A DNA stretch of 64,000 nt, taken from DASUNQ01 sp044866775 (GTDB taxonomy: Bacteria > Acidobacteriota > Thermoanaerobaculia > Multivoradales > UBA5704). Position 1 is the first letter of the stretch. Every line of letters begins with the position of its first letter. Location of the stretch: contig JBIOUG010000083.1 in NCBI GenBank assembly GCA_044866775.1, positions 1 to 64,000 on the forward strand, in the 5' to 3' direction. This document shows positions 25,482-32,842 of the stretch, one piece after another. The position numbers and the translations under genes are program-made. Under the pieces are notes generated by a model that saw nothing but the letters and a program-made list of their open reading frames with translations, was not told the origin of the DNA and ran no database searches.

Positions 25482-27395
25482 CTAGCTCCCCAGCTCCGCC
25501 ACCGCCAGCGACTCGGCGGTGCGCCGGATGGTGACCACCACGAACTCCGCCGGCCGCGCCGGCGCGAAGCCGACGCGCGCCACCATCTGCCCCCGGTCGA
25601 TCAGCTCGGGCGGGTTCGTCTCCTCGTCGCACTGGACGAAAAATGCCTCCTCCGGCGTCGCGCCGGCGAGAGCGCCGCTGTCGAGGAGCTGCAGCAGGAA
25701 GAGCGTCAGGGTGGCGGTGACGGCGCTCCACAGCAGCGGATCGTTGGGCTCGAAGACGGTCCAGCGCAGGCGGACCAGGATCTGCTTGACGATCGCCAGG
25801 GCGACCCGGCGCACGTTGACGTAGCGCCAGAGCGGCTCGCGGGAGAGGGTGCGGGCGCCCCAGACGCGCAGGCCGCGGCCGGGCAGGGCGCGCAGGCAGT
25901 TGACCCCCAGCGGGTTGAGCACCGCCTGCCGCGCGTCGTCGAGACACACCTCGAGCGCCACCGCTCCGTGGAGCACCTCGTTGGCGGGCGCCTTGCCGAC
26001 GCCCCGCTGCTCTTCGCTGCGGGCGTAGATCCCGGCCACGTCGCCGCAGGGCGGCAGCCAGACGTCGCGCCCGCCGAGGTCGGCGGCGCGGCGGCGCAGC
26101 CACGGATAGTAGAGGGCGCCGTCACGGGCCTCGGGCAGCAGGCCGAGGGCGTTGGCCCAGTCCTCGATCGCGGGACCGCCGCGGCCGGGCTCGGCGCCGC
26201 GCGGCCCGTCGAGCAGGGCGAAGCGCTCGCCCATGCGGCGGCAGTGGCGCAGCAGCTCGCGCTGGCCTTCGCGCAACACCGGCAGGTCGGCGCCCGGCGG
26301 CAGCTCGGCGGCGAGGATCCCCTGGCGCGGCGGGCGGCCGCCCACCGCGGCCCACAGGTCGGGCAGGATCAGATCGGGGACGGCGACGCCGCCGATCTCG
26401 GCGATCCGCTCGCAGGCGGCGAGCCCGGCGAGCGTTCCCTCCGGCAGGCCGTGGGGACGGAAGGGGACGTCGTCCTGATAGCCGGTGTAGTGGGCGAGGG
26501 TGAGGCGCAGCGCGCCGTCGTCGCCCTGGGCGAGCGTCCGGCCGTGGATCTCCACGGGCCGAGAGCGGGCCGTCGCGCCGCCCGGGTCCGCGACCCGCAC
26601 CAGCGTCGACTGCCCCCGGCGGGCCTTCTCGGCGTAGCTCTCGGCCGGCGGGTCGCCGTTGACGACGCGCGCGAAGTAGCGCTCGTGCGCCGGGTCGAGG
26701 ACCAGGTCGTCGAAGACCTCCTCGCGCGGCGCGCGGCCGCCGGAGCGGTGGCGCACGGTCAGGCGGAAGCCGCGGCCGAGGACGCGGCTGCCGGCGGGGA
26801 AGCTGGCGGTGAGAGGAGGCGAGAACTCCACCTGGCGCGCGGCGAAGTCGATCGCGTCGAGGGTGACGTCCTCGCGCGCGGAGGTGCCGGGGTGGACCAG
26901 CCCCAGCCGGTCGCCCACCGCGAGACCGGCGACCGACGCGAGGGTCGCCTGCGTGTCGTTCGCCGCCGCGCCGTCGGACCCGAGACGGGTGAGTGCCAGC
27001 TCGCGCCCGCCGGCGCGGCAGTCGACCTCGACGGCGTTGCCCCAGGCCCCCGGGTCGAGGGCGTGGACGCGGACGGCGGGATTGCCGGCGCGGTCGAGCA
27101 GGTCGAGCCGGGCCGCGGTCACCACCGCGCCCGGCGCCTCGGTCTCGGCGGTGCGCACCACCCAGCAGCGCCGCCCGCCGTTGGCGAAGTAGCCGTAGAC
27201 CACGTAGGGGAGATAGGCGTAGTCGACGAAGCCGCCGAAGACGTCCGTGTATTGCCCCCAGCTCGTCAGGAGCTGGGGACTGTGCAGCGGCCCGCGCGCG
27301 GCCTGGCCGACGAAGCCGGCGACGCTCAGGTCGAGCGCCGCCGCCGGCGCCAGCTCGACCTCGCGGATCTGGACTCCCGGAGCTCTCGACTCCAT
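25482..27395 (-). CDS. Tail sheath protein (second copy)
   Basis: A 637-residue contractile sheath protein. The N-terminus (APGVQIREVELAP...VAGFVGQAARGP) and the C-terminal subdomain (GLRVWGARTLSREPLWRYVNVRR, TVFEPNDPLLW, FFVQCDEETNPPELIDRGQMVARVGFAPARPAEFVV) are the parts that interlock in the sheath lattice and are well conserved. The central variable domain is exposed on the outside. It is longer than the other sheath gene and followed directly by a tube gene, so it may form a baseplate-proximal or surface-modified ring. Confidence 0.92.
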   Translation of the reverse strand: MESRAPGVQIREVELAPAAALDLSVAGFVGQAARGPLHSPQLLTSWGQYTDVFGGFVDYAYLPYVVYGYFANGGRRCWVVRTAETEAPGAVVTAARLDLLDRAGNPAVRVHALDPGAWGNAVEVDCRAGGRELALTRLGSDGAAANDTQATLASVAGLAVGDRLGLVHPGTSAREDVTLDAIDFAARQVEFSPPLTASFPAGSRVLGRGFRLTVRHRSGGRAPREEVFDDLVLDPAHERYFARVVNGDPPAESYAEKARRGQSTLVRVADPGGATARSRPVEIHGRTLAQGDDGALRLTLAHYTGYQDDVPFRPHGLPEGTLAGLAACERIAEIGGVAVPDLILPDLWAAVGGRPPRQGILAAELPPGADLPVLREGQRELLRHCRRMGERFALLDGPRGAEPGRGGPAIEDWANALGLLPEARDGALYYPWLRRRAADLGGRDVWLPPCGDVAGIYARSEEQRGVGKAPANEVLHGAVALEVCLDDARQAVLNPLGVNCLRALPGRGLRVWGARTLSREPLWRYVNVRRVALAIVKQILVRLRWTVFEPNDPLLWSAVTATLTLFLLQLLDSGALAGATPEEAFFVQCDEETNPPELIDRGQMVARVGFAPARPAEFVVVTIRRTAESLAVAELGS

Positions 27396-27443
27396 CGGCT
27401 CGCTCGTTCCTCGCTTGGCGGCGCTGGCGGCGGGCGTGAGGGC

Positions 27444-27620
27444 TCACGCCGGCGCCGGCTCCGCCGCCTCGTTGATCTCCTGATTGATCCGCGCGATCTC
27501 CTCGACCCACCGCCGCCGCTCGAGGTGGGGGAGGTCGAGGATCTCCTCGCGAGGCCAGTGAAAGTAATAGGCGAGGTACGCTACCTCCCTGGCGGCCTGG
27601 TCCAGGGGGTAGCGCGCTAT
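27444..27620 (-). CDS. DUF6760-like tail chaperone extension (gpT-like), read by -1 frameshift
   Basis: An open frame of 58 codons encoding RYPLDQAAREVAYLAYYFHW and PREEILDLPHLERRRWV, the pattern of DUF6760 proteins found in eCIS loci. It has no ATG, GTG or TTG codon before the conserved part, and it overlaps the stop of the upstream chaperone gene in the -1 frame. The most economical reading is that it is translated only as a fusion to the upstream gene via a slippery G GGG GGA TAG site (27617-27626), as with lambda gpG/gpGT. The 48 bp to the next gene hold no other feature. Confidence 0.75.
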   Translation of the reverse strand: MARYPLDQAAREVAYLAYYFHWPREEILDLPHLERRRWVEEIARINQEINEAAEPAPA

Positions 27621-27626
27621 CCCCCC
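27617..27626 (-). promoter_or_regulatory. Probable programmed -1 ribosomal frameshift site
   Basis: On the minus strand the chaperone gene ends CTG GGG GGA TAG. The heptamer G GGG GGA fits the X XXY YYZ slippery rule exactly in the zero frame, and the stop follows at once. A one-base slip back reads ATA GCG CGC TAC CCC, the start of the DUF6760-like frame. A Shine-Dalgarno-like AAGGAGG lies 9 nt upstream, a position close to that of the stimulator in dnaX. The site is inferred from sequence only. Confidence 0.75.
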
Positions 27627-27997
27627 AGTCCCGGACCTCCTTCGAGCGCCGCCTCCGCCACGGCGAAGCGCGCCTCGCATTCCGGGCACTCGACGGTGAC
27701 GTCGTTGTGGCCGTTGGCGTTGATCCGCCGGTAGAGGTCCTGGAGATAGGCGAAGTCGGCCGCGAACAACCCCTCGATGACCGCCGGGTTGACCTCCCGC
27801 ACCTCGCCGAGCTTGATCACCACCCGCGAGAGCAGGATGACCGCCAGGTAGGCCTGGTTGCGCTGCACGCGCGGGTCCTGGAGCGGCGCGATCTCGTCGC
27901 GCGCGTTGGCGAGGCGCATGGTCCCCGTGGCGTGGAGGTTGCCGTCCTTGTCCACGTAGCCCTTGGGGAGGGTGAACTCGAACTCGGTCTGGAGCAT
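27617..27997 (-). CDS. Tail assembly chaperone-like protein (gpG-like)
   Basis: A 126-residue protein beginning MLQTEFEFTLPKGYVDKDG, with a middle helical part (RVVIKLGEVREVNPAVIEGLFAADF) and a Cys pair near the end (VECPECEARF). It matches the phage tail assembly protein family placed between tube and sheath genes in eCIS. Its ATG overlaps the tube stop (TGATG); a GTG one codon upstream is possible. In long-tailed phages the equivalent protein and its frameshifted longer form coat the tape measure before tube polymerisation. Confidence 0.8.
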   Translation of the reverse strand: MLQTEFEFTLPKGYVDKDGNLHATGTMRLANARDEIAPLQDPRVQRNQAYLAVILLSRVVIKLGEVREVNPAVIEGLFAADFAYLQDLYRRINANGHNDVTVECPECEARFAVAEAALEGGPGLGG

Positions 27998-28434
27998 CAC
28001 TGGAGCACCACGCCCTCATGGGCGATCTCGAGGGACTCGATGGCGATCTCGCTCGCGCCGGCCTTGAGATCGGGGCCCGTCCATTTCATCGGCCAGGCCT
28101 CGAGCAGGTTCCAGCGCACCGCCTCCTCGCGCTTCTCGTTGAGCAGGACGATCGACATCGCCGGCTTGCGCACGATGTCGCCGTCCATGACGGCCTTGTG
28201 CCAGTCGAACAGCACGCGGTCCTTGGTCAGGCCGTGCTTGAGCGTCACGTTGCCGTACTTGTCCAGGCCCGGCAGCTTGCGCATGGTGTTCGTCTTGTCG
28301 GCCCCCTCGCGGTACTCGACGACATTGCTCTCGGCGTTGAGGCCGGTGACCTCCGAGAAGCCGGCGGTCTGGATGCCGTCGATCTCGAGCAGGAAGTTGA
28401 AGGACGCATAGGGATCGGTCGCTCTGCGTGGCAT
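27997..28434 (-). CDS. Tail tube protein (first copy, gp19-like)
   Basis: A 145-residue tube protein beginning MPRRATDPYASFNFLLEIDG, with SEVTGLNAESNVVEYREGAD and VTLKHGLTKDRVLFDWHK, and ending KWTGPDLKAGASEIAIESLEIAHEG. It stacks as hexameric rings inside the sheath. It is shorter than the second tube copy at 24981-25472, is preceded by a good AGGAG site, and lies directly after the first sheath gene, so it is the better candidate for the main tube subunit. Confidence 0.93.
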   Translation of the reverse strand: MPRRATDPYASFNFLLEIDGIQTAGFSEVTGLNAESNVVEYREGADKTNTMRKLPGLDKYGNVTLKHGLTKDRVLFDWHKAVMDGDIVRKPAMSIVLLNEKREEAVRWNLLEAWPMKWTGPDLKAGASEIAIESLEIAHEGVVLQ

Positions 28435-28467
28435 GGCTGCTCTCCTTGTCTGTCGCGCTCAGGCGAC

Positions 28468-30120
28468 TCAGTCCGCGCCGGGCCGGAACTGCGAGATGCG
28501 GAAGATCACGAACTCCGCCGGCTTCGACGGCGCGACGCCGATGACGGTGATCACCCGGCCCAGGTCCACCGACTCGGGCGGGTTGGTCTCGGCGTCGCAC
28601 TTGACGAAGAACGCCTCCTCCTGCTTGGCCCCCACGAGCTTGCCCTCGTTCCACTGCACGCGCAGGAAGGCGGTGACGTTGCGCACGATGCGCTTCCACA
28701 GGACCGCGTCGTTGGGCTCGAAGACCACCCACTGCGTGCCCTTGAAGATCGACTCCTCGAGCATGAGGAAGAGGCGCCGCACGTTGACGTACTTCCACTC
28801 CGGGTCGGCCGACAGGGTGCGCGCCCCCCAGATGAGGATCCCCGCCTCCGGGAACTTGCGGATGACGTTGACCCCCTGCGGGTTGAGCGTGGCCTGCTCG
28901 CCGTGGGTGATCGTCTGCTCGACGTCGAGGGCGGCGTTCAGGTAGCCGTTGTCGGTGCCGGCCGGGGCCTTGTGCACGCCGCGGCTCACGTCGGTGCCGG
29001 AGTAGGAGCCGGCGACGGCGCCCGAGGGCGGACAGAGGAGGCGGCCGCCGGTGACCGGGTCGGCCACCCAGATCCACGGGTAGTAGATGGCGCCGAAGGA
29101 GGAGTTGAAGGGGTTGCCGGTGAAGTCGTTCTTCGCCTGCTTGTAGTCCAGGGCCTGTTGCGGCGTCAGACCCTTGGGGACGTCGGCGACGAAGAAGCAG
29201 TCCTTGCGGCGTTCGCAGAAGGTCAGCGCCTCGACGGTGGCGTCGCGGGCCTCGCCCGCGCGGCCGGGATCGGTCTCGTCGGGATGCACGAGGTCCGGGA
29301 TGGCGACGATGTTGATGTCGTCGACCGGCTCGAAGGCCCAGAGCCCGGTCCGGTCATCTTCGAGGCCGATGAGGTCCGCGGGCCGCAGCGGCTCGCCGTC
29401 GTCGCCGTCGGCGAGATCGATGGCCGCCGGCGGGCTGGCGCTGGGAGGAGAGGCGTCGGGCTCGGTGAAGTCGGGCGCGACGACGGTCGACGGGTCTGTC
29501 AGGTCGTCGACCGTGATGTAGCGGGAGACCTTGTTGACGCGGACCTCGGCGTGGTTCGGGTTGGGAAGGCCATCGGCGGTGAACTCGCTCAAGGTCAGCG
29601 AATCGAAGGTCTCCACGATCTCGGGCGGCGCCTCGGGGCGCCGCACCTTCACCGTCAGCTTGAAGCGCCTCTCGTCGTCGTTGGGGTCACGGGGATCGAA
29701 GGAGGCCGGCTCGATCTCGAGCGTCAGGTTGTTGCCCCACGTCCCGGGGCTTGCCGCCAGCACCCGGAGGACCGGCGTCGCGTCGGCGGTGATCTCCGCC
29801 CACGCCGTGCTCTTGTCCACCTCCAACGGCCGGTCCGGCGGGCTGGGTGCCGGCCGCGGGCGAAAGACGCGCACGACGTAGCAGCGGGTGCCGCCCTCGA
29901 GGAAGAAGTGGCGCACCGCGTAGGCGAGGAAGTGGTCCGGGTGGAAGCTGCCGAAGGTAGCGGCGAACTGGCTGAAGTTGGTGACCAGGACGGGCATGTC
30001 GACCGGTCCCTTCACCGCGCCGCCGACGAAGGCCCCGGTGGAGGTCCCTACGCCCTCGATGGGCTTGATCCCCGAGGAGACCTCCTCGACGTACACCCCG
30101 GGCGACAGGTACTCAGGCAT
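28468..30120 (-). CDS. Tail sheath protein (first copy)
   Basis: A 550-residue sheath protein beginning MPEYLSPGVYVEEVSSG, the classic sheath N-terminus. The C-terminal core shows ILIWGARTLSADPEWKYVNV, WVVFEPNDAVLW, FFVKCDAETNPPESVDLGRV and IGVAPSKPAEFVIF. AAAGGAG lies upstream of the ATG. As the first large gene of the operon and paired with a tube gene, it is probably the main sheath subunit. Confidence 0.94.
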   Translation of the reverse strand: MPEYLSPGVYVEEVSSGIKPIEGVGTSTGAFVGGAVKGPVDMPVLVTNFSQFAATFGSFHPDHFLAYAVRHFFLEGGTRCYVVRVFRPRPAPSPPDRPLEVDKSTAWAEITADATPVLRVLAASPGTWGNNLTLEIEPASFDPRDPNDDERRFKLTVKVRRPEAPPEIVETFDSLTLSEFTADGLPNPNHAEVRVNKVSRYITVDDLTDPSTVVAPDFTEPDASPPSASPPAAIDLADGDDGEPLRPADLIGLEDDRTGLWAFEPVDDINIVAIPDLVHPDETDPGRAGEARDATVEALTFCERRKDCFFVADVPKGLTPQQALDYKQAKNDFTGNPFNSSFGAIYYPWIWVADPVTGGRLLCPPSGAVAGSYSGTDVSRGVHKAPAGTDNGYLNAALDVEQTITHGEQATLNPQGVNVIRKFPEAGILIWGARTLSADPEWKYVNVRRLFLMLEESIFKGTQWVVFEPNDAVLWKRIVRNVTAFLRVQWNEGKLVGAKQEEAFFVKCDAETNPPESVDLGRVITVIGVAPSKPAEFVIFRISQFRPGAD

Positions 30121-30138
30121 GGTGTCAGGCTCCTTTCG

Positions 30139-30324
30139 TCAAGACTGCTTGGTTGTCGCCGACTCGGGCAGGGCGATGAGGACCCGCTCGACGAGCAGGC
30201 GCTGCAGCTCCGGGCTGGCCGCCTCCTCGGCGCTGAGCTCGGCGACGCCGCGCGCCGGCATGGCGATCCGCCGGTCCCCGACGGCCAGGATGCGCGGGCT
30301 CCACGACGTGTTCTTGACTAGCAT
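30139..30324 (-). CDS. Small eCIS-linked protein
   Basis: A 61-residue protein (MLVKNTSWSPRILAVGDRRI, then a helical acidic/basic C-terminal half) just upstream of the first sheath gene. GAGGAG precedes the ATG. The first half suggests a small strand-rich piece, the second an amphipathic helix. No family is assigned with confidence. Its place in the operon suggests a structural or assembly accessory. Confidence 0.65.
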   Translation of the reverse strand: MLVKNTSWSPRILAVGDRRIAMPARGVAELSAEEAASPELQRLLVERVLIALPESATTKQS

Positions 30325-30363
30325 TGCGTGTCTCCTCTCGATCCGTGGCGACTCTTGGCCGCC

Positions 30364-31245
30364 TCAGGTGCGCTCCATCCGGAAGTCGACCGCCTGCCGC
30401 TCGCCGCGGCTGACCTCGACCGTGCGGCTCGCCGGGGCCAGCCCCACGGCGCTCGCCGCGAGCGTCACCGCGGCGGGGAAGAGGCCGTCGGGGAAATAGA
30501 GGTGGTAGTCGCCGCGGGCGTTGGTGCGGCAGGCGACGTCGCGCTCGGTGCCGAGCAGGCGCAGGCGGCCGGCGGCGACGACGGCGATCGGGGCACCGGC
30601 CACGTCCCGCACCTCGACCTCCGCGTCGCCCAGCCGCAGCAGGCGCACCTCCGCACCCGCCACCGGCTGCCCGGTCACGGCGCGCGCGACGCGGCCGACG
30701 AGGCGGGTGAGCCCGCCGGGCAGCGTCGCGTAAGGGTCGGGGCGGAGCCGGATCGAGCGCTCGCGCACGATGCGGACGAGCGCCCCGGGGGCGAGGCCGC
30801 CGGCGCTCTCCAGGCGGGCGGCCACTGCGGGGCCGGCGGGGAGCTCCTTGGCCAGGCGCGTCTCGACCCCCGCCGCCAGCACCGGCGCGCCGGCGGGGAT
30901 CGGCCGCGGCAAGAGCGCCGGCTCGAAGGTGATCCGCCGCTCCGCGGCGTCCACCGCCTCGACCGCGATCACCAGCTCGTTGTCGCCGGGACGGGCGAGG
31001 CGGAGCGGGGCGAACGGCAGGGTGACCGGGATCTCCTGCGGCTCCAGGCGCTCGCCCGCGAGGCGGAGCCGGTAGGCGCCCGGCGCAAGATCGGAGAAGA
31101 CGAAGAAGCCGCCTGCCTTCACCTCGGCGCGCCGGCGGCCTCCGGCCACGTCGGCCTGCAGGCGGTCGGGGTCGAGGGGCTCGAAGGAGAGATCCTCGAC
31201 GACCTGGCCGACCAGCGCGGCCTGATGGTCGCGCCGGTCAGGCAT
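30364..31245 (-). CDS. Carboxypeptidase-regulatory-like domain protein of the eCIS operon
   Basis: A 293-residue strand-rich protein. Two segments resemble CarboxypepD_reg-like beta sandwiches: GGFFVFSDLAPGAYRLRLAG near residue 45-65 and VGRVARAVTGQPVAGAEVRL...NARGDYHLYFP near 190-260. Proteins of this kind are often found at the promoter-proximal end of eCIS loci. They have no catalytic residues of a peptidase; the fold is a binding module. The gene overlaps the upstream winged-helix-like gene by 8 nt. Confidence 0.7.
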   Translation of the reverse strand: MPDRRDHQAALVGQVVEDLSFEPLDPDRLQADVAGGRRRAEVKAGGFFVFSDLAPGAYRLRLAGERLEPQEIPVTLPFAPLRLARPGDNELVIAVEAVDAAERRITFEPALLPRPIPAGAPVLAAGVETRLAKELPAGPAVAARLESAGGLAPGALVRIVRERSIRLRPDPYATLPGGLTRLVGRVARAVTGQPVAGAEVRLLRLGDAEVEVRDVAGAPIAVVAAGRLRLLGTERDVACRTNARGDYHLYFPDGLFPAAVTLAASAVGLAPASRTVEVSRGERQAVDFRMERT

Positions 31246-31537
31246 CCGGGCCCTCCTCGGCCTCCGCGAGCAGCTCGCGCACCCTGGCGCCCTGGCGGCG
31301 GTCGAGTCGGAAGCGCCGCGCCGCGTCGCGGCCGGTCAGCTCGATGACGAGCCCGGCCGCGACCAGCGTGGCGAGCGCCGCCTCGACCTCGGCGGTCTGC
31401 TCCTCGATCGTGCGGTCGAGCAGCCACCAGCTCAGGATGCCTTCGAGGGAGTCCTGCGCCTCCGGGTGCTCGCTCAGATAGGAGAGGACGCGCATGGCGG
31501 TTTTCGACCCCTTCACCTCGTCGTCTTCCGCGGTCAT
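31238..31537 (-). CDS. Small winged-helix-like protein, first gene of the eCIS operon
   Basis: A 99-residue protein. The pattern MRVLSYLSEHPEAQDSLEGI, helix, then VEAALATLVAAGLVIEL and a wing-like RRFRLDRRQGA fits a winged helix. It begins about 30 nt downstream of a sigma-54 promoter and is the promoter-proximal gene of the eCIS. It could be a regulator or a structural adaptor; similar small genes open other eCIS operons. Function is not known. Confidence 0.65.
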   Translation of the reverse strand: MTAEDDEVKGSKTAMRVLSYLSEHPEAQDSLEGILSWWLLDRTIEEQTAEVEAALATLVAAGLVIELTGRDAARRFRLDRRQGARVRELLAEAEEGPDA

Positions 31538-31566
31538 TGGCCGACGCTCGATGCGGCGCCCCGGGG

Positions 31567-31582
31567 AGCAACGGTCGTGCCA
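31567..31582 (-). promoter_or_regulatory. Sigma-54 (-24/-12) promoter of the eCIS operon
   Basis: On the minus strand the sequence is TGGCACGACCGTTGCT. It matches the sigma-54 consensus TGGCACG-N4-TTGCW at every defined position, with correct -24 GG to -12 GC spacing. It points toward the first eCIS gene, whose ATG at 31537 lies 30 nt downstream, giving a predicted leader of about 19 nt. A sigma-54 activator gene begins its 3' end only 150 bp upstream. Confidence 0.85.
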
Positions 31583-31635
31583 TGCGCAAACCCCTCGCAG
31601 GACAGGGGTTTCGCGCCCTGAAGCGCGGGGTTTTT

Positions 31636-31715
31636 CCCCTACCCCGGAGGCGGCGCCCGGCGGCCGGGGACCGCGCTCGCGCCCGCAGGGGCGTGGGGAT
31701 CTCCCCCTACCCCGG
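31636..31715. promoter_or_regulatory. Candidate activator-binding repeats upstream of the sigma-54 promoter
   Basis: The 12-bp sequence CCCCTACCCCGG occurs at 31636-31647 and 31704-31715, about 55 and 120 bp upstream of the promoter, the range used by enhancer-binding proteins. Several short hairpins also lie in this interval (for example CCCCT/AGGGG at 31591-31608 and GGGG/CCCC at 31627-31639). They could be operator sites, or simply dispersed GC-rich repeats. Confidence 0.35.
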
Positions 31716-31732
31716 GGCGCCGGCCCCGGCGT

Positions 31733-32803
31733 CTAGCGCCGGAAGCTCTGCGCGTCGATCTGATGGTGACGGATCAGTTGCGAGAAGGACTTGCGGTCCT
31801 TGCCCGCGGCGCGCGCGGCGGCGGTGATGTTGCCGCCGTGGGCGAAGAGCAGGCTGCTGATGTAGTTGCGCTCGAACTCGGCGATGGTGCGCGCCTTGGC
31901 CTGGCGCAAGCCTTCGGGCGCGAGGTTCGCCGTCGCGGGAAGATCGAGGTGCTCGCGTTGCAGGAGCTGGCTCCCCTCGCCGAGGAGCACCGCCTGCTCG
32001 ATCACGTGCGCCAGCTCGCGGACGTTGCCGGGCCAATCGTGGAGAGCCAGCGCCGCTAGGGCCTGGGGTGAAAAGCCCGCGATCGACTGGCCGAACTGCA
32101 GGTTGTACTTGGCGAGGAAGTGGCGCACCAGCAGCGGAATGTCCTCTCGCCGCCGCCGCAGCGGCGGGAGGTCGAGGCGGATGACGTTGAGGCGATAGTA
32201 GAGGTCGCGGCGCAGCCGGCCCTGCTCGACCGCCTGCTCGGGATCGACGTTGGTCGCCGCGACGATGCGGACGTCGGCCCGCCGCGTCTTGGTCGAGCCC
32301 AGAGGCCGGAACTCCTTGTCCTGGAGAAAACGCAGCAGCTTGGCCTGGGCGGGAGGCGGCAGCGTGTCCACCTCGTCGAGGAACAGGGTCCCTCCCTCCG
32401 CTTCCTGCACCAGGCCGATGGCCGGCGCCGAGGCGCCGGTGAAGGCGGCGCGCGCATGGCCGAAGAGCTCGTTCTCGAGCAGCTCCATCGGCACGGCCCC
32501 GCAGTTGACCGCCACGAACGGCCCGCCGGCGCGCGGGCTCAGGTAATGGATGGCCCTGCCGCAGAGGTCCTTCCCCGTGCCGGTCTCGCCGCAGAGCAGG
32601 ACGCCCACGTCCCAGCGCGCCACGATCGGGATCCGGCGCACCACCGCGACGAAGACCGGGCTCTCGCCGATGAGCTGCCGCAGCCCGAAGCTCTCCTTGA
32701 GCCTGTCTTTGAGCCGGTCACGCTCCGCTCCAAGGTCCTGGCCGGCGTCACCGGTCCGCCGCTCATCCGCCATAGCCGCCGCTCTGGATGAAGTTCTTTG
32801 CAT
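31733..32803 (-). CDS. Sigma-54-dependent activator without a sensor domain
   Basis: A 356-residue NtrC-type AAA+ activator. Walker A is GETGTGKD (72-79), the sigma-54 contact loop reads AAFTGA (119-124) in place of GAFTGA, and Walker B is TLFLDEVD (139-146). The DWPGNVREL segment and a Fis-like helix-turn-helix (NITAAARAAGKDRKSFSQL) follow. There are only about 45 residues before the ATPase core, so no receiver, GAF or PAS domain: activity may be set by its amount or by a partner. It lies directly upstream of the eCIS sigma-54 promoter in the same orientation, making the eCIS its likely target. The ATG at 32773 is an alternative start. Confidence 0.9.
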   Translation of the reverse strand: MQRTSSRAAAMADERRTGDAGQDLGAERDRLKDRLKESFGLRQLIGESPVFVAVVRRIPIVARWDVGVLLCGETGTGKDLCGRAIHYLSPRAGGPFVAVNCGAVPMELLENELFGHARAAFTGASAPAIGLVQEAEGGTLFLDEVDTLPPPAQAKLLRFLQDKEFRPLGSTKTRRADVRIVAATNVDPEQAVEQGRLRRDLYYRLNVIRLDLPPLRRRREDIPLLVRHFLAKYNLQFGQSIAGFSPQALAALALHDWPGNVRELAHVIEQAVLLGEGSQLLQREHLDLPATANLAPEGLRQAKARTIAEFERNYISSLLFAHGGNITAAARAAGKDRKSFSQLIRHHQIDAQSFRR

Positions 32804-32842
32804 TCTACAACGACAGCGTCAGGCATTTCCCTCTTTCCGACC

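Noticed and set aside
27444..27620. Independent start codon (CTG or ATA) for the DUF6760-like gene
   Set aside because: No ATG/GTG/TTG is available and the AAGGAGG is too far from the ATA. The slippery heptamer with an immediate stop explains the arrangement better.
31591..31640. Rho-independent terminators between the activator gene and the eCIS promoter
   Set aside because: The stems are only 4-5 bp and the T-run is flanked by Cs. They are noted only as possible operator or REP-like repeats.
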